Assembly: GCA_022842185.1 (NCBI GenBank)
Contig: JALHQB010000032.1
Location: 1 to 52,920 of the forward strand
DNA: 52,920 nt
Direction of reading: 5' to 3'
Source of the DNA: Acetobacteraceae bacterium
GTDB lineage: Bacteria; Pseudomonadota; Alphaproteobacteria; Acetobacterales; Acetobacteraceae
The notes under the pieces were generated by a model, which was not told the DNA's origin, did not search any database, and saw nothing but the letters and a program-made list of their open reading frames with translations. The stretch's first letter is position 1; every line of letters starts with the position of its first letter. This document shows positions 8,030 to 18,185 of the stretch, piece after piece. The translations under genes were made by a program, and so were the position numbers.

Positions 8030-8791
8030 TCAGGATCCTTGGCGCCCATCTGCGGCGACCATGCCGGTGGCCAGCGCCACCGCCCAATCCGCCCGGCCAT
8101 TGTCCGTCGCGCGCCGCGCGGCCGCATCCCAGTCGTAGTCGAGTGCCAGCATCTCCGCTCCCCAGCGCCCGCGCCGCAATGTCAGGATGGCGTAGCGCGC
8201 ATGGGGGGAGCGGTGTTCCAGCCCCGGTGCGGCGGGGTTGTCGGCGAAGATCGGGCAGCCGACGCTGCCGGGATTGAGGATCGTGCAACCCCCAGGGCCC
8301 TGCACGATCGCCTGGCGATGGCTGTGGCCGCACAGCACCACCCCGTCCGCACATGCCGCGGCGCCGAGCCGCGCGGCGAGCGTCGCGCGCGGCGCCGGGG
8401 CCAGGCGACCATCCGTCATTTCTTCCAGAAGGTAGCAACTGTCGTCGGTCGGCGTGCCATGCACGGCGAGGATGTCGGGCGCGACCTCCAGCGTCGGCGG
8501 CAGGGCGTGCAGGGTGGCGCGCTGCGCCGCGGTCAGGGCTTCGCGGGCGAAGCGGCCGGCGGGGGACAGCTCCGCCTCGGCTTTCTCCACGATCCAGCGG
8601 TCATGGTTGCCGCGCACCGTGGGCAGGTCCAGTTCGGCGAGGCGCTCGAAGGTCTCACGCGGCCAAAGCGGGCTGGTGACGCAATCGCCGAGATTGACGA
8701 TGGCATCGACGCCGCGTTCGGCGATGTCGGCAAGCACCGTCTCCAGCGCGAGCAGGTTGCCATGGATGTCGGAGATCACGGCGAGGCGCAT
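8030..8791 (-). CDS. Metallophosphoesterase family protein
   Basis: 253 residues with the complete calcineurin-like metal set: DIHGN at residues ~8-12, GDCV, GNHD and GHSH. The PGSVG segment that follows GHSH is typical of YfcE/MJ0936-type phosphodiesterases. Such enzymes use two metals to cleave phosphodiesters; the physiological substrate is usually unknown. The start ATG 8791 places the first metal motif immediately after the opening beta strand, as is usual. It is divergent from the DJ-1/PfpI gene at 8871. Confidence 0.88.
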   Translation of the reverse strand: MRLAVISDIHGNLLALETVLADIAERGVDAIVNLGDCVTSPLWPRETFERLAELDLPTVRGNHDRWIVEKAEAELSPAGRFAREALTAAQRATLHALPPTLEVAPDILAVHGTPTDDSCYLLEEMTDGRLAPAPRATLAARLGAAACADGVVLCGHSHRQAIVQGPGGCTILNPGSVGCPIFADNPAAPGLEHRSPHARYAILTLRRGRWGAEMLALDYDWDAAARRATDNGRADWAVALATGMVAADGRQGS

Positions 8792-8870
8792 GGCCGGGTT
8801 CTTTCACGCTGCCGCAGGCTGGCGGGGCAGGGCGGCGCATGCGAGCCTCGCCCCACGGAGGACCGCCATC

Positions 8871-9557
8871 ATGACCGCATCGCTTCGCTTTGGATTGCTG
8901 CTGTTCCCGAAGCTGACCCAGTTGGACATGACCGGACCCTTCGAGGTGTTGTCCCGCGTCCCCGGCGCCACTGTGCATCTGGTTTGGAAAACGCGTGACC
9001 CGGTGCGCGCGGATACCGGACTGACGATGATCCCCGACACCAGCTTCGCCGATTGCCCGCCTTTGGATGTCATCTGCGTGCCCGGCGGGCCGGGGGTGGC
9101 GGCGCTGATGGAGGATGAGGAGGTGCTCGCATTCCTGCGCAAGCAGGCGGCGGGCGCGCGGTTCGTCACCTCGGTCTGCACGGGCGCGCTGGTGCTGGGC
9201 GCGGCGGGGCTGTTGCGTGGCGTGCGCGCGACGACGCATTGGGCCAGCCATGATTTCCTGGGCGCGCTGGGCGCGGTGCCGGAGCAGGGTCGCTGGGTGC
9301 GCGACGGCCGGGTGGTGACGGGCGGCGGCGTCACCGCGGGGATCGACTTCGCGCTGGCGCTGGTGGCGGAGATGGTCTCGCCCGAGGTGGCGCAGGCCAT
9401 CCAGCTGCAGATCGAATACGCCCCCGCGCCGCCCTTCGATGCCGGATCGCCGGCGACGGCACCGGCCGGGGTGCTGGCGGCGGCGAAGGCGCGGGGCGCG
9501 GGGATGCGGGCGGAACGCGAGGCGCTGGTCGCCCGGGTCGCGGCGCGGTTGGCGTAG
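8871..9557 (+). CDS. DJ-1/PfpI family protein (isonitrile hydratase-like)
   Basis: 228 residues. The N-terminal LLFPKLTQLDMTGPFEVL and the nucleophile elbow TSVCTGALVLGAAGLL (Cys103) are those of the DJ-1/PfpI superfamily, closest in pattern to isonitrile hydratase (InhA) and the amidase domain of GlxA-type regulators. The THWASHDFL motif is also shared with these. There is no C-terminal AraC domain, so it is a stand-alone enzyme. Start ATG 8871 is preceded by GGAGGA (8857-8862). The substrate is uncertain: isonitrile hydration is suggested by the Asp20 and Cys103 pair, but chaperone or glyoxalase-like roles are known in the superfamily. Confidence 0.85.
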   Translation: MTASLRFGLLLFPKLTQLDMTGPFEVLSRVPGATVHLVWKTRDPVRADTGLTMIPDTSFADCPPLDVICVPGGPGVAALMEDEEVLAFLRKQAAGARFVTSVCTGALVLGAAGLLRGVRATTHWASHDFLGALGAVPEQGRWVRDGRVVTGGGVTAGIDFALALVAEMVSPEVAQAIQLQIEYAPAPPFDAGSPATAPAGVLAAAKARGAGMRAEREALVARVAARLA

Positions 9558-9590
9558 GGCGTCCGAGCCGGGCCGCGGCCCGCCCCCGGT

Positions 9591-10199
9591 TCACCACATC
9601 GTCTTGGCGGCGCGGGCGGGCCATTCGCGGTCATAGGCGTCCCCGCCGGTCTCCCCGCCGCTCATCACCGCGAGGATCCGGCCGGGCGTCGGCAGGCTGT
9701 CGGGCGGGACATGGCGCGATGCATCCCACAGGCCGGCGCGCACCACGGCGCGGGCGCATTGGAAGAAAATCTCCTCCACCGTGATGACGACGACCGACCG
9801 CGGTGCGGCGCCATCGATGGCGAAGGAGGCGAGCAGGCCAGGGTCGATCGACAGATGGGCGCGGCCGTTCACGCGCAGCGTGGTGCCGGACCCGGGGATG
9901 AGGAACAACAACCCGACGCGCGGGTCGCGCAGGATGTTGCGCAGGCTGTCCACGCGGTTGTTGCCGCGCCGGTCGGGCAGCAGCAGCGTGCCGTCATCCC
10001 CGATGCGCACCAGGCCATGGGCATCGCCGCGGGGGGAGGCATCGAGCCCTTCCGGCCCGACCGTGGCGAGGACCATGAAGGGCGAGGCTTCGATGAGCCG
10101 GCGGTATTCCGGCGTGACGCGGTCCGCGACCTTGGCTGTCGAGGCCAAATTGGGCGTGCCGTAGAGCGCTTCGAGCGCTTCCACCGTGTCGATGCGCAT
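9591..10199 (-). CDS. Pyridoxamine 5'-phosphate oxidase-like FMN-binding protein
   Basis: 202 residues of the split-barrel flavin-binding fold. The segment FMVLATVGPEGLDASPRGD is the usual start of the barrel, and LLLPDRRGNNRVDSLRNIL matches the MSMEG_1061/PPOX-class subgroup annotated as FMN-dependent oxidoreductases. ATG 10199 has a GGGGGA site 7 bases upstream on the minus strand, so it is preferred over ATG 10217. It is convergent with the DJ-1 gene. The true substrate is not known. Confidence 0.82.
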   Translation of the reverse strand: MRIDTVEALEALYGTPNLASTAKVADRVTPEYRRLIEASPFMVLATVGPEGLDASPRGDAHGLVRIGDDGTLLLPDRRGNNRVDSLRNILRDPRVGLLFLIPGSGTTLRVNGRAHLSIDPGLLASFAIDGAAPRSVVVITVEEIFFQCARAVVRAGLWDASRHVPPDSLPTPGRILAVMSGGETGGDAYDREWPARAAKTMW

Positions 10200-10329
10200 A
10201 TCCGGTCCCCCGTGCATGGCATCGGATAGGCCCCGTGGCGGGGCGCGCGGAAGATGGAGGACCGGGCTGCCCCTCCATGTTCATCCAAGCTTCATGCGGG
10301 CCGGCGAGACTGGCGCCGGGAGGCCGTCC

Positions 10330-10692
10330 ATGGACACAGCCATCGGTGACGCCGAGCGCGAGGCCCGCGCCCGCATCGCTCGCCATCTGCAGGATCTGCA
10401 CCGGGTGCATCTGGCGCTGGCGGAGGAAAGCCGGGCGATCAAGCGCTTCACGACCGAAGGCCAGGCGGCGGTCGAGATCGCCTTGGCGACGGAGATGCTG
10501 GAACAGTATCTCGGCGCCAGCGGCGGTTTCGTCGAGAATATGCGCGGGCGGTTCGAGGCGCGCCTGGCGCTGCTGCGGCGCGGGGAACCGGCCTTTGGTG
10601 GCCGGCCGGGCGAGACGCCCGGACATGGCGTGTTCTGGTTGGGCTTCTCCCGCCTCTGCGCGGTGCTGCGGCGTTGCGGTGGGGCCGCGTAG
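10330..10692 (+). CDS. Small hypothetical helical protein
   Basis: 120 residues, not recognised. The first ~75 residues look alpha-helical with charged heptad-like spacing (AEREARARIARHLQDLHRVH). The C-terminal part ends GHGVFWLGFSRLCAVLRRC, with a hydrophobic face and one of two cysteines. Codon usage resembles its neighbours, supporting a real gene. ATG 10330 was chosen; the frame opens earlier at 10186 but overlaps the divergent gene. A CGCGCCTGAC repeat element lies just after the stop. Confidence 0.5.
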   Translation: MDTAIGDAEREARARIARHLQDLHRVHLALAEESRAIKRFTTEGQAAVEIALATEMLEQYLGASGGFVENMRGRFEARLALLRRGEPAFGGRPGETPGHGVFWLGFSRLCAVLRRCGGAA

Positions 10693-10696
10693 GGGC

Positions 10697-10725
10697 AGAT
10701 CGCGCCTGACAGGAATTAGCCAGGC
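10697..10725 (+). repeat. CAGATCGCGCCTGAC dispersed repeat, copy 1 (degenerate hairpin)
   Basis: The 15-base CAGATCGCGCCTGAC at 10697-10711 matches exactly, inverted, the copy at 21071-21085. Here the partner arm is imperfect (GCCAGGCC). It sits directly after the stop of the small gene at 10330-10692. Confidence 0.55.
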
Positions 10726-10866
10726 CGGTGACGCGGCCTGATCCGGCAGGGGCGTAGGGTATTCTGGCGCGCGTGCCAGCGCTGATCGCGCCGGTTTTGG
10801 CGCCGTCCGAACGCGTCCGGGGTGTTCCATCGGGAGGCCTTGCGCAACCGAGGCCATCCCGATATT

Positions 10867-10881
10867 TGTTATATTATAACA
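10867..10881. promoter_or_regulatory. Zur box (zinc uptake regulator operator)
   Basis: TGTTATATTATAACA is a perfect 7-1-7 palindrome and matches the core of the known proteobacterial Zur consensus. It ends 18 bp before the DUF1826 start, where bound Zur-Zn would block the promoter. Confidence 0.85.
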
Positions 10882-10899
10882 TATCTTGAGCGCATTCCG

Positions 10900-11531
10900 A
10901 TGTCCTTCCTCTGCGAGGTCTTCCCTCCCGGCTCTTCCCTTCTCAGTCCTGGTGCGACCGCCTGCGCCGCGGTCAGCGCCGATGAAGCCGTGCTGCTGGA
11001 AATCCTTCGCCCCGACGTCGCCTTCGCGATGTGGCTGCGACCGGCCCCGGTCGGTTGGTCGCGCCTGACGAATGCGCTGCTGGCCGCCGCGCCGTTCCGG
11101 GCGAAGGCGGAGGACGCGCCCGAAGCGGCTATCGATGCCCTGCTTGCCGGGCTCGGCCAGCCGGTGCCGGCCGGACTTGCGGCGGATATGACGCAACTCG
11201 CCCGTGTCTTCGCCGCCATCACCGGCCGCCCGACGGTCCGGGTCCGGCTGGATGGCGTGACGCATGACGCCTGCCGGACATTCCACCTCGATTCCGTCGG
11301 GCTGCGCATGCTGTGCACCTATCGCGGCGCGGGCACGCAATGGACCATGTGCGGGCCGGAATGCCGCGCCCCGCAACAGGCGCCGGCCTGTGCGGTCGTG
11401 CTGCTCAAGGGCAGCCGCCACCAGCCGCCGCCGCCGCCGGGCTGCCTGCATCGATCGCCGCCGGTCTCCACCCTGCCGGAGGCGCGTCGCGCGCGGCTGG
11501 TCCTCTGCATCGATGAACCGGGGATCTTCTG

Positions 11532-11532
<1 letters not shown>
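10900..11532 (+). CDS. DUF1826 domain-containing protein, first gene of zinc-starvation operon
   Basis: 210 residues of the DUF1826 family, whose genes commonly sit next to COG0523 zinc GTPases. Visible features are the central [30 protein letters not shown] block with Cys and His residues, and a C-terminal half with further CGPEC and LLKGSR motifs. The biochemical role is unknown; metal binding is plausible. ATG 10900 is chosen because a Zur box ends 18 bp upstream; the frame runs back to 10822 through the operator, which is unlikely to be coding. Its stop overlaps the start of the zinc GTPase gene (ATGA-type), so the two are translationally coupled. Confidence 0.8.
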
Positions 11533-12736
<1,204 letters not shown>

Positions 12737-12737
<1 letters not shown>

Positions 12738-13123
12738 TGGCGATCGCCGCGATCAGGCCGCCTGTGCCGCACAATGATGTCACCGAACGCGCGCGGATCT
12801 GGCGCCGTTTCGCCGGGGATGAATGGGACGCCTTCGACAGGCTGCCCGCTTCCATCCGCCGCCGCATGCATGAACACGCCTATGACGCCTGGGCGGTCAA
12901 TGCGCTGATCCTGTGGCGGCTCTTTCGTCGCCAGCTCGCCAGCAGTGCGCGGGGTGAAAGGCGGCTGTCCAACCACCTCGATGACTGTGAGCGGATCGAG
13001 CGCGAGGCCTTCGCCGCAGCCTATGCGCGGGATTGGGGCGGCACGCTGCCGCATCTCGCTGCCGGGGCGTCGGTGCTGCGATACGACGCGGAAGCACGCC
13101 GCACCGACCGCCCAACCGATTGA
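12737..13123 (+). CDS. Small protein, DUF6525-like, third gene of the Zur operon
   Basis: 128 residues. The core WDAFDRLPASIRRRMHEHAYDAW resembles the DUF6525 pattern of short Rhodobacterales/Rhodospirillales proteins, but the match is by eye. It is strongly charged with two likely helices and no signal peptide. ATG 12737 overlaps the zigA stop (TGATG), so it is coupled to the zinc operon; a start at 12689 inside zigA is less likely. No function can be assigned; zinc-starvation expression is inferred from its position. Confidence 0.6.
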
Positions 13124-13296
13124 CGCACGGACCTGCCGCGGCCCGCGGGGCGTCGTCGCGCCGGGTCCGCGCTTGCGGCGCGGACCGAGGCGAGCGGGCG
13201 GTCTTGCGGACTTCGTAGTTCAGGCGGCGACCGGACACGATAAGCCGCAGGCCTGACGGGCGAGGCCGCCGGCCCCGCCCCGATCGAGTCGAGATC

Positions 13297-13392
13297 GCGC
13301 CTGACTGGCCTCAGTCAGGCGCGCGCAGCTCGCTGAAACAATGGCTTAGAATGCTTTGCGCCAGCACGGTCTGGCGCAAAACGCCCTAAGCC
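13297..13392 (-). repeat. Composite two-hairpin element, copy 2 (terminator of asd)
   Basis: First hairpin: GCGCCTGACT (13297-13306) with AGTCAGGCGC (13313-13322). Second hairpin: TTTGCGCCAG (13355-13364) with CTGGCGCAAA (13371-13380), extended by GGCTTAG/CTAAGCC (13343-13349 and 13386-13392), so the outer arm overlaps the asd stop codon. The same arrangement recurs at 50267-50360, also after a minus-strand gene. It probably terminates asd transcription. Confidence 0.65.
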
Positions 13393-14399
13393 GCCTTGCG
13401 CGCGACGATGGTCAGGCGTTCGGCGATCTGCACCGCGTTCAGGGCAGCACCCTTCAGCAGCTGGTCCCCGCACAGGAAGAAGTCCAGGCCGCAATCCCCG
13501 AACACCGGGTTGGCGCGGATGCGGCCGGCTTCGACATCATCCTGGCCGGTCGCGTTGATCGGCATGGGATAGAGGCCGTTGGCCGGGTCATCGACCAGTT
13601 TCACGCCCGGCGCGTTGCGCAGAACCTCGCGCGCGGCTTCGGGCGTGACGGGCCGTTCCGTCTCGATCGTCACGGCTTCGGCGTGCACGCGCATGGTCGG
13701 GATGCGGACCGCGGTGCAGGAGATGGGAAGATCGGGCATGCCCATGATCTTCCGGCTTTCCCACACGACCTTCATTTCTTCCTTCGTGTAGCCGTTGGGC
13801 TGGAAGACATCGATCTGCGGGATGACGTTGAAGGCGAGTGGCCAGCGGAACACCTCGGCCTCAGGCTTCAGGCCCTCGACCAGCACGCGGCGGGTTTCGC
13901 GTTCGAGTTCCGCCATGCCTTCCGCGCCGGCGCCGGATGCGGCCTGGTAGGTGGAGACGATGACGCGCTTCAGCCCGAACGCCTGCCGCAGCGGTTCCAG
14001 CGCGACGACGAGGATCGCGGTGGTGCAGTTCGGGTTGGCGATCAGCCGTGCGTTGCCGGCCGCGGCCGCGTTGACCTCGGGCACCACCAGCGGGACGTCG
14101 TCGGCCAGGCGGAAGGCGGAGGAATTGTCCACCACCGTCACCCCGGCCGCGACCATGGCCGGCGCATGCGCCTTGGCGAAATCCCCGGACACGGCCAGCA
14201 GCGCGAGGTCGAGGTCGCGCACGGCGGCGTCGGAGAATTCCTCGATCGTCACGTCACCGAAGGGCGTTTTCGTTTTCGTGCCGGCGCTGCGGGCGGAGGC
14301 GAACAGCCTCAGCGAGGTGACCGGGAAGGCCCGGCGACCCAGAACGTCCACAAGCTCGCGACCCACCGCACCGGTGGCGCCGACAATACCGACACGCAT
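13386..14399 (-). CDS. asd: Aspartate-semialdehyde dehydrogenase
   Basis: 337 residues. The N-terminal [16 protein letters not shown] is the NADP-binding motif, NPNCTTA carries the catalytic Cys125, and the central DNSSAFR block is also conserved. The enzyme reduces aspartyl-beta-phosphate to aspartate semialdehyde, the branch point to lysine, diaminopimelate, threonine and methionine. Start ATG 14399 puts the dinucleotide motif at residues 4-12 as in homologues; the frame opens 22 codons earlier without support. It is divergent from lysS. Its stop lies inside a strong hairpin. Confidence 0.96.
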   Translation of the reverse strand: MRVGIVGATGAVGRELVDVLGRRAFPVTSLRLFASARSAGTKTKTPFGDVTIEEFSDAAVRDLDLALLAVSGDFAKAHAPAMVAAGVTVVDNSSAFRLADDVPLVVPEVNAAAAGNARLIANPNCTTAILVVALEPLRQAFGLKRVIVSTYQAASGAGAEGMAELERETRRVLVEGLKPEAEVFRWPLAFNVIPQIDVFQPNGYTKEEMKVVWESRKIMGMPDLPISCTAVRIPTMRVHAEAVTIETERPVTPEAAREVLRNAPGVKLVDDPANGLYPMPINATGQDDVEAGRIRANPVFGDCGLDFFLCGDQLLKGAALNAVQIAERLTIVARKAA

Positions 14400-14517
14400 G
14401 ACCTTCGGTGTCCTTTCGACGGTTGAAGGGACGGGGGGTTTAGCGCAAAGCGGCGGGTGGACCAATGCTTCTTACAAACCCCTGCCACCCCCCCTATAAC
14501 CCTTGCCCGACAGCCAA

Positions 14518-16164
14518 ATGAGTTCCGCCACCGTGACGATTGCCCCGCCCATCGACCTGACCACCGTGAAGGCCTGGCCCTTCGAGGAAGCGCGCAAGGT
14601 CGCCGCGCGGGTGGCCAAGTCGGGCAAAGGGTCGGCGCTCTTCGAAACCGGCTATGGCCCCTCCGGCCTGCCGCATATCGGCACCTTCGGGGAGGTGGCG
14701 CGCACCAATTGGGTGCGCCGCGCCTTCACGCTGCTGACTGGCCTGCCATCCCGCCTGATCGCGTTCAGCGACGACATGGACGGGCTGCGCAAGGTGCCCG
14801 ACAACGTGCCGAACAAGGACATGCTCGCCGAGCATATCGGCCGCCCGGTCACCGCCATACCGGACCCCTTCGGGACGCATGAATCCTTCGGGCACCACAA
14901 CAATGCCCGGCTGCGGGCGTTCCTCGATGCCTTCGGCTTCGACTATGAATTCGCCTCCAGCAGCGACTATTACCGGTCCGGCCGCTTCGATGACGCGCTG
15001 ATCCGCATGGCCGAGCGGCATGAGCAGGTCTGCGGCGTGATCCTGCCGACCCTCGGCCCCGACCGCCGCGCGACCTATTCGCCCTTCCTGCCGATCCATC
15101 CCAAGACCGGCGTGGTGATGCAGGTGCCGATGGAGGAGGTCCGCCCGTCCGAGGACCTGCTGATCTGGCGCGACCCCGCCGATGGCACGCGACACGCGTC
15201 GCGCATCACCGGCGGCCATTGCAAGGCGCAGTGGAAGGCCGATTGGGCGCTGCGCTGGTACGCGCTGGGCGTCGATTATGAGATGTCCGGCAAGGACCTG
15301 ATCGATTCCGTGAGGCTGTCCTCGGCCATCTGCCGGGTGATGGGCGGGGAGCCGCCGGAGGCCTTCACCTATGAGCACTTCCTGGACGAGCAGGGTCAGA
15401 AGATCAGCAAGTCCAAGGGCAATGGGCTGACCATCGACGAATGGCTGCGCTACGCGCCCGCCGAGAGCCTGTCCCAATACATGTACAACCAGCCGCAGCG
15501 CGCCAAGCGGCTGTTCTTCGACCAGATCCCCCGTGCGGTGGATGAATACCTCCAGCATCGCATCCGGCTGCGCGTGGCGCCGGATGCCGCCAACCCCGCC
15601 TGGCACATCCATGGCGGCGCGCCACCCAATGACCCGGAACCGCCGGTGTCCTTCGCCATGCTGCTCAACCTGGCATCGGTGGTGAATGCCGATGACCCGG
15701 CGATCCTGTGGGGGTTCCTCGCCCGCTACGCGCCGGGGGCCACGCCGGCCACGCAACCGATGCTCGGCAAGCTCGTTGAACACGCCGTGCAATATTACCG
15801 GGACTTCGTGGCGCCGACGAAGCGCTACCGCCTGCCGACCGATGCCGAACGTGATGCCCTGACCGCGCTGATGGCGGCGCTGCGCGATCGCGCCATCGAC
15901 CTTGAGGCCATGCCGCCGGAAGACCGCGCCCGCGCAATCCAGGATCTGGTCTATGATGCGGGCCGGCGCGAACCCTTCCTGCAGGCCAACAAGGATGGGT
16001 CGATGGGCGTGTCCCGCGCCTGGTTCAACGCGCTGTACCAGGTGCTGCTCGGGCAGGAGGAAGGCCCCCGCTTCGGAGGATTCGTCGCGCTGTATGGCAT
16101 CCCCGGCACGATCGGGTTGATCGAGACGGCGCTGGCACGGCAGCCGGAGACCACGGCCGCGTGA
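14518..16164 (+). CDS. lysS: Lysyl-tRNA synthetase, class I
   Basis: 548 residues. The class I signatures are HIGH as PHIGTFGEVAR (residue ~52) and KMSKS as KISKSKGNG (residue ~295). Class I LysRS is found in archaea, alphaproteobacteria and spirochaetes and is unrelated to the class II enzyme; it charges tRNA-Lys. ATG 14518 is the best start. The stop overlaps by 4 bp the start of the MprF-like gene, so lysine-tRNA supply and a lysine-lipid-type membrane protein are translationally coupled. No class II lysS is in the window. Confidence 0.95.
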   Translation: MSSATVTIAPPIDLTTVKAWPFEEARKVAARVAKSGKGSALFETGYGPSGLPHIGTFGEVARTNWVRRAFTLLTGLPSRLIAFSDDMDGLRKVPDNVPNKDMLAEHIGRPVTAIPDPFGTHESFGHHNNARLRAFLDAFGFDYEFASSSDYYRSGRFDDALIRMAERHEQVCGVILPTLGPDRRATYSPFLPIHPKTGVVMQVPMEEVRPSEDLLIWRDPADGTRHASRITGGHCKAQWKADWALRWYALGVDYEMSGKDLIDSVRLSSAICRVMGGEPPEAFTYEHFLDEQGQKISKSKGNGLTIDEWLRYAPAESLSQYMYNQPQRAKRLFFDQIPRAVDEYLQHRIRLRVAPDAANPAWHIHGGAPPNDPEPPVSFAMLLNLASVVNADDPAILWGFLARYAPGATPATQPMLGKLVEHAVQYYRDFVAPTKRYRLPTDAERDALTALMAALRDRAIDLEAMPPEDRARAIQDLVYDAGRREPFLQANKDGSMGVSRAWFNALYQVLLGQEEGPRFGGFVALYGIPGTIGLIETALARQPETTAA

Positions 16165-18119
16165 CCACACGCGCGAGCGTCCTGACGGCGGTCAAGCGGC
16201 ATGGGGCGACCGTGTTCGGCCTGCTGCTGCTGGGTGGCGCGCTGTACGTGGTGCAGCGCGAATTTCGCACCTTGTCGTGGTCGGACATCCAGGGCGCGCT
16301 GCACGGCACCCCGGCGTCGTCGCTATGGGCCGCCGCGGGCTTCACCCTGCTCGCCTACATCATCCTCACCGCCTATGACCGGCTGGGGTCGGTCTATGCC
16401 GGGCATCCGGTGTCCTACGCACGCACCTCGCTGGCGTCCTTCGTCGCCTATTCGCTGGCGAACAACCTCGGCTTCGCGACGGTGTCGGGTGCGGCGGTGC
16501 GGTATCGGTTCTATGCCGCCTGGGGGTTGCCGCCGCTGGCCATCGCCAAGGTGGTGGCCTTCACCTCCCTGACCTTCGGCCTGGGCGGCTTCGCTCTGGG
16601 TGGCCTGGTGCTGGTGATGGAACCGGAGGTCCTGCCTTTCTTCGGCAGCGGCACGCCGCGGTGGCTGATGCAGGCGGCGGGCATCGCGATGTGGACGATC
16701 GTCGCGGCCTATATCCTGGCGGCGCGCTTCGTGTCTCATTTCCGCCTGTTCGGGCACCGGATCGACCTGCCGGGCTTCCCCATGGCGGTCGGCCAGACGG
16801 CGCTGGCTTCGGCCGATGTGGCCGTGACCGCGCTGGTGTTCTGGACGCTGCTGCCGCATGTCGAAGGCCTGACCTTCCTGCATTTCCTCGGCATCTATGT
16901 ACTGGCGCTGTCGGCGGGCATCATCGCCAATGTGCCCGGCGGCATCGGCGTGTTCGACGGGGCGATCATGATCGGCCTGTCGAGCTACCTGCCGGCGCCG
17001 GTGGTGGTGGGCGCGCTGCTGCTGTTCCGGCTGTACTACTACATCGTGCCGCTGTTCATCGCCGGGCTGATGTTCGCGGCCTTCGAGGTCAGCCAGCGCC
17101 GCCACCTGATGGATCGGATCGCGCCCGAACGCGGCGTTGCCGTGTCCTTCGAGGTGCCGGCGATGGCCGCGCTGACCGCCCTGGCCGCGATGACCATGAT
17201 CCTGATCGGCGCGTTGCCGCCCAAGCCCAATGCGCTCGATGGCGTCTTCGACATATTGGACGATGCGGCGAGCCATTTCGCCGCGTCCGTCGTCGGGTGC
17301 ATGCTGCTGGTCGCCGCCTATGGCCTGATGCGGCGCTTGGCCATCGCCTGGTGGGGCGCGTTGGCGCTGCTGCTGAACGGCGCGCTGGTGGTGTGGCTGC
17401 GCGGCGAACCCTGGTGGCTGATCGGCGGCTTCATGCTGCTGGCGGCGCTGCTGACCACCGTGCGGCCGGCCTTCTATCGTCTCGCTCGGCTCAATGCCGA
17501 ACCGCTGTCGGCGGAAAACGTCGCCATCCTCGCGGCCTTGTCGCTGAGTGCGTTGACCCTGGCGGGCATCGGCTATGCCGGGCCTTATGCCGACATGTCC
17601 TGGTGGGGGGTGGTGCTGTCGGCGGAGGCGCCGCATTCGCTGCGCTTCGCGGTCGCCCTGGCGGGGGTGTTCCTGTTGGTGGCGGCGGTCCGCCTGTTGC
17701 GTCCGGCCCGGACCGGGGCCTTGCCGTATGACGATGCAATGCAGCAGCGCCTGGCGGCGCTGGGTGCGGTGGCACCTCCGCCGGGCGACGCCGATGGCGC
17801 CATGTTGGGGGAGGGGGAGCGTGCCGGCTTCGCCTTCATGAAGCGCGATGGCGTCTGGCTGGCGCTCGGCGACCCGGCGGGTGAGGAGCGGGATCGCATT
17901 TCCGCGATCTGGCGGTTCCGCGATGTCTGCGAACGCGCCGGCGTCGATCCCGCCTTTTGGCGTGCCGGACCGGACCTGCTGCGCGTCTATGCCGATATCG
18001 GGCTGACACCCTTCGCACTGGGCGCCGGTCCGCAGGGGCCGCTGTATCTGGTGTGCCGGCCCGAACGCGACATCGCGGCGCTGCTGCCGCTGTTGCCGAA
18101 GATGGACCATGCCGTGTGA
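16161..18119 (+). CDS. MprF-like membrane protein: flippase domain with truncated LPG-synthase domain
   Basis: 652 residues. Residues 1-~320 form a UPF0104/lysylphosphatidylglycerol flippase domain with many membrane segments, including the conserved ANNLGFATVSGAAVRYRFY and GIIANVPGGIGVFDG. More membrane helices follow to ~530. The last ~100 residues (FAFMKRDGVWLALGDPAGE onward) match only the start of the DUF2156 aminoacyl-transferase domain, ending at PLLPKMDHAV. Full MprF proteins are about 840-880 residues, so the second half of the catalytic domain is missing. There is no continuation in other frames before ugd starts at 18186. GTG 16161 overlaps lysS. It may translocate but not synthesise lysyl-phosphatidylglycerol. 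Confidence 0.82.
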   Translation: MTTRASVLTAVKRHGATVFGLLLLGGALYVVQREFRTLSWSDIQGALHGTPASSLWAAAGFTLLAYIILTAYDRLGSVYAGHPVSYARTSLASFVAYSLANNLGFATVSGAAVRYRFYAAWGLPPLAIAKVVAFTSLTFGLGGFALGGLVLVMEPEVLPFFGSGTPRWLMQAAGIAMWTIVAAYILAARFVSHFRLFGHRIDLPGFPMAVGQTALASADVAVTALVFWTLLPHVEGLTFLHFLGIYVLALSAGIIANVPGGIGVFDGAIMIGLSSYLPAPVVVGALLLFRLYYYIVPLFIAGLMFAAFEVSQRRHLMDRIAPERGVAVSFEVPAMAALTALAAMTMILIGALPPKPNALDGVFDILDDAASHFAASVVGCMLLVAAYGLMRRLAIAWWGALALLLNGALVVWLRGEPWWLIGGFMLLAALLTTVRPAFYRLARLNAEPLSAENVAILAALSLSALTLAGIGYAGPYADMSWWGVVLSAEAPHSLRFAVALAGVFLLVAAVRLLRPARTGALPYDDAMQQRLAALGAVAPPPGDADGAMLGEGERAGFAFMKRDGVWLALGDPAGEERDRISAIWRFRDVCERAGVDPAFWRAGPDLLRVYADIGLTPFALGAGPQGPLYLVCRPERDIAALLPLLPKMDHAV

Positions 18120-18185
18120 TCGGCTTGCCAGACGTGCCGTGACGCGGCATTCCACCGCCGCCCGGCACAGCCCTGAGGGATCCCC

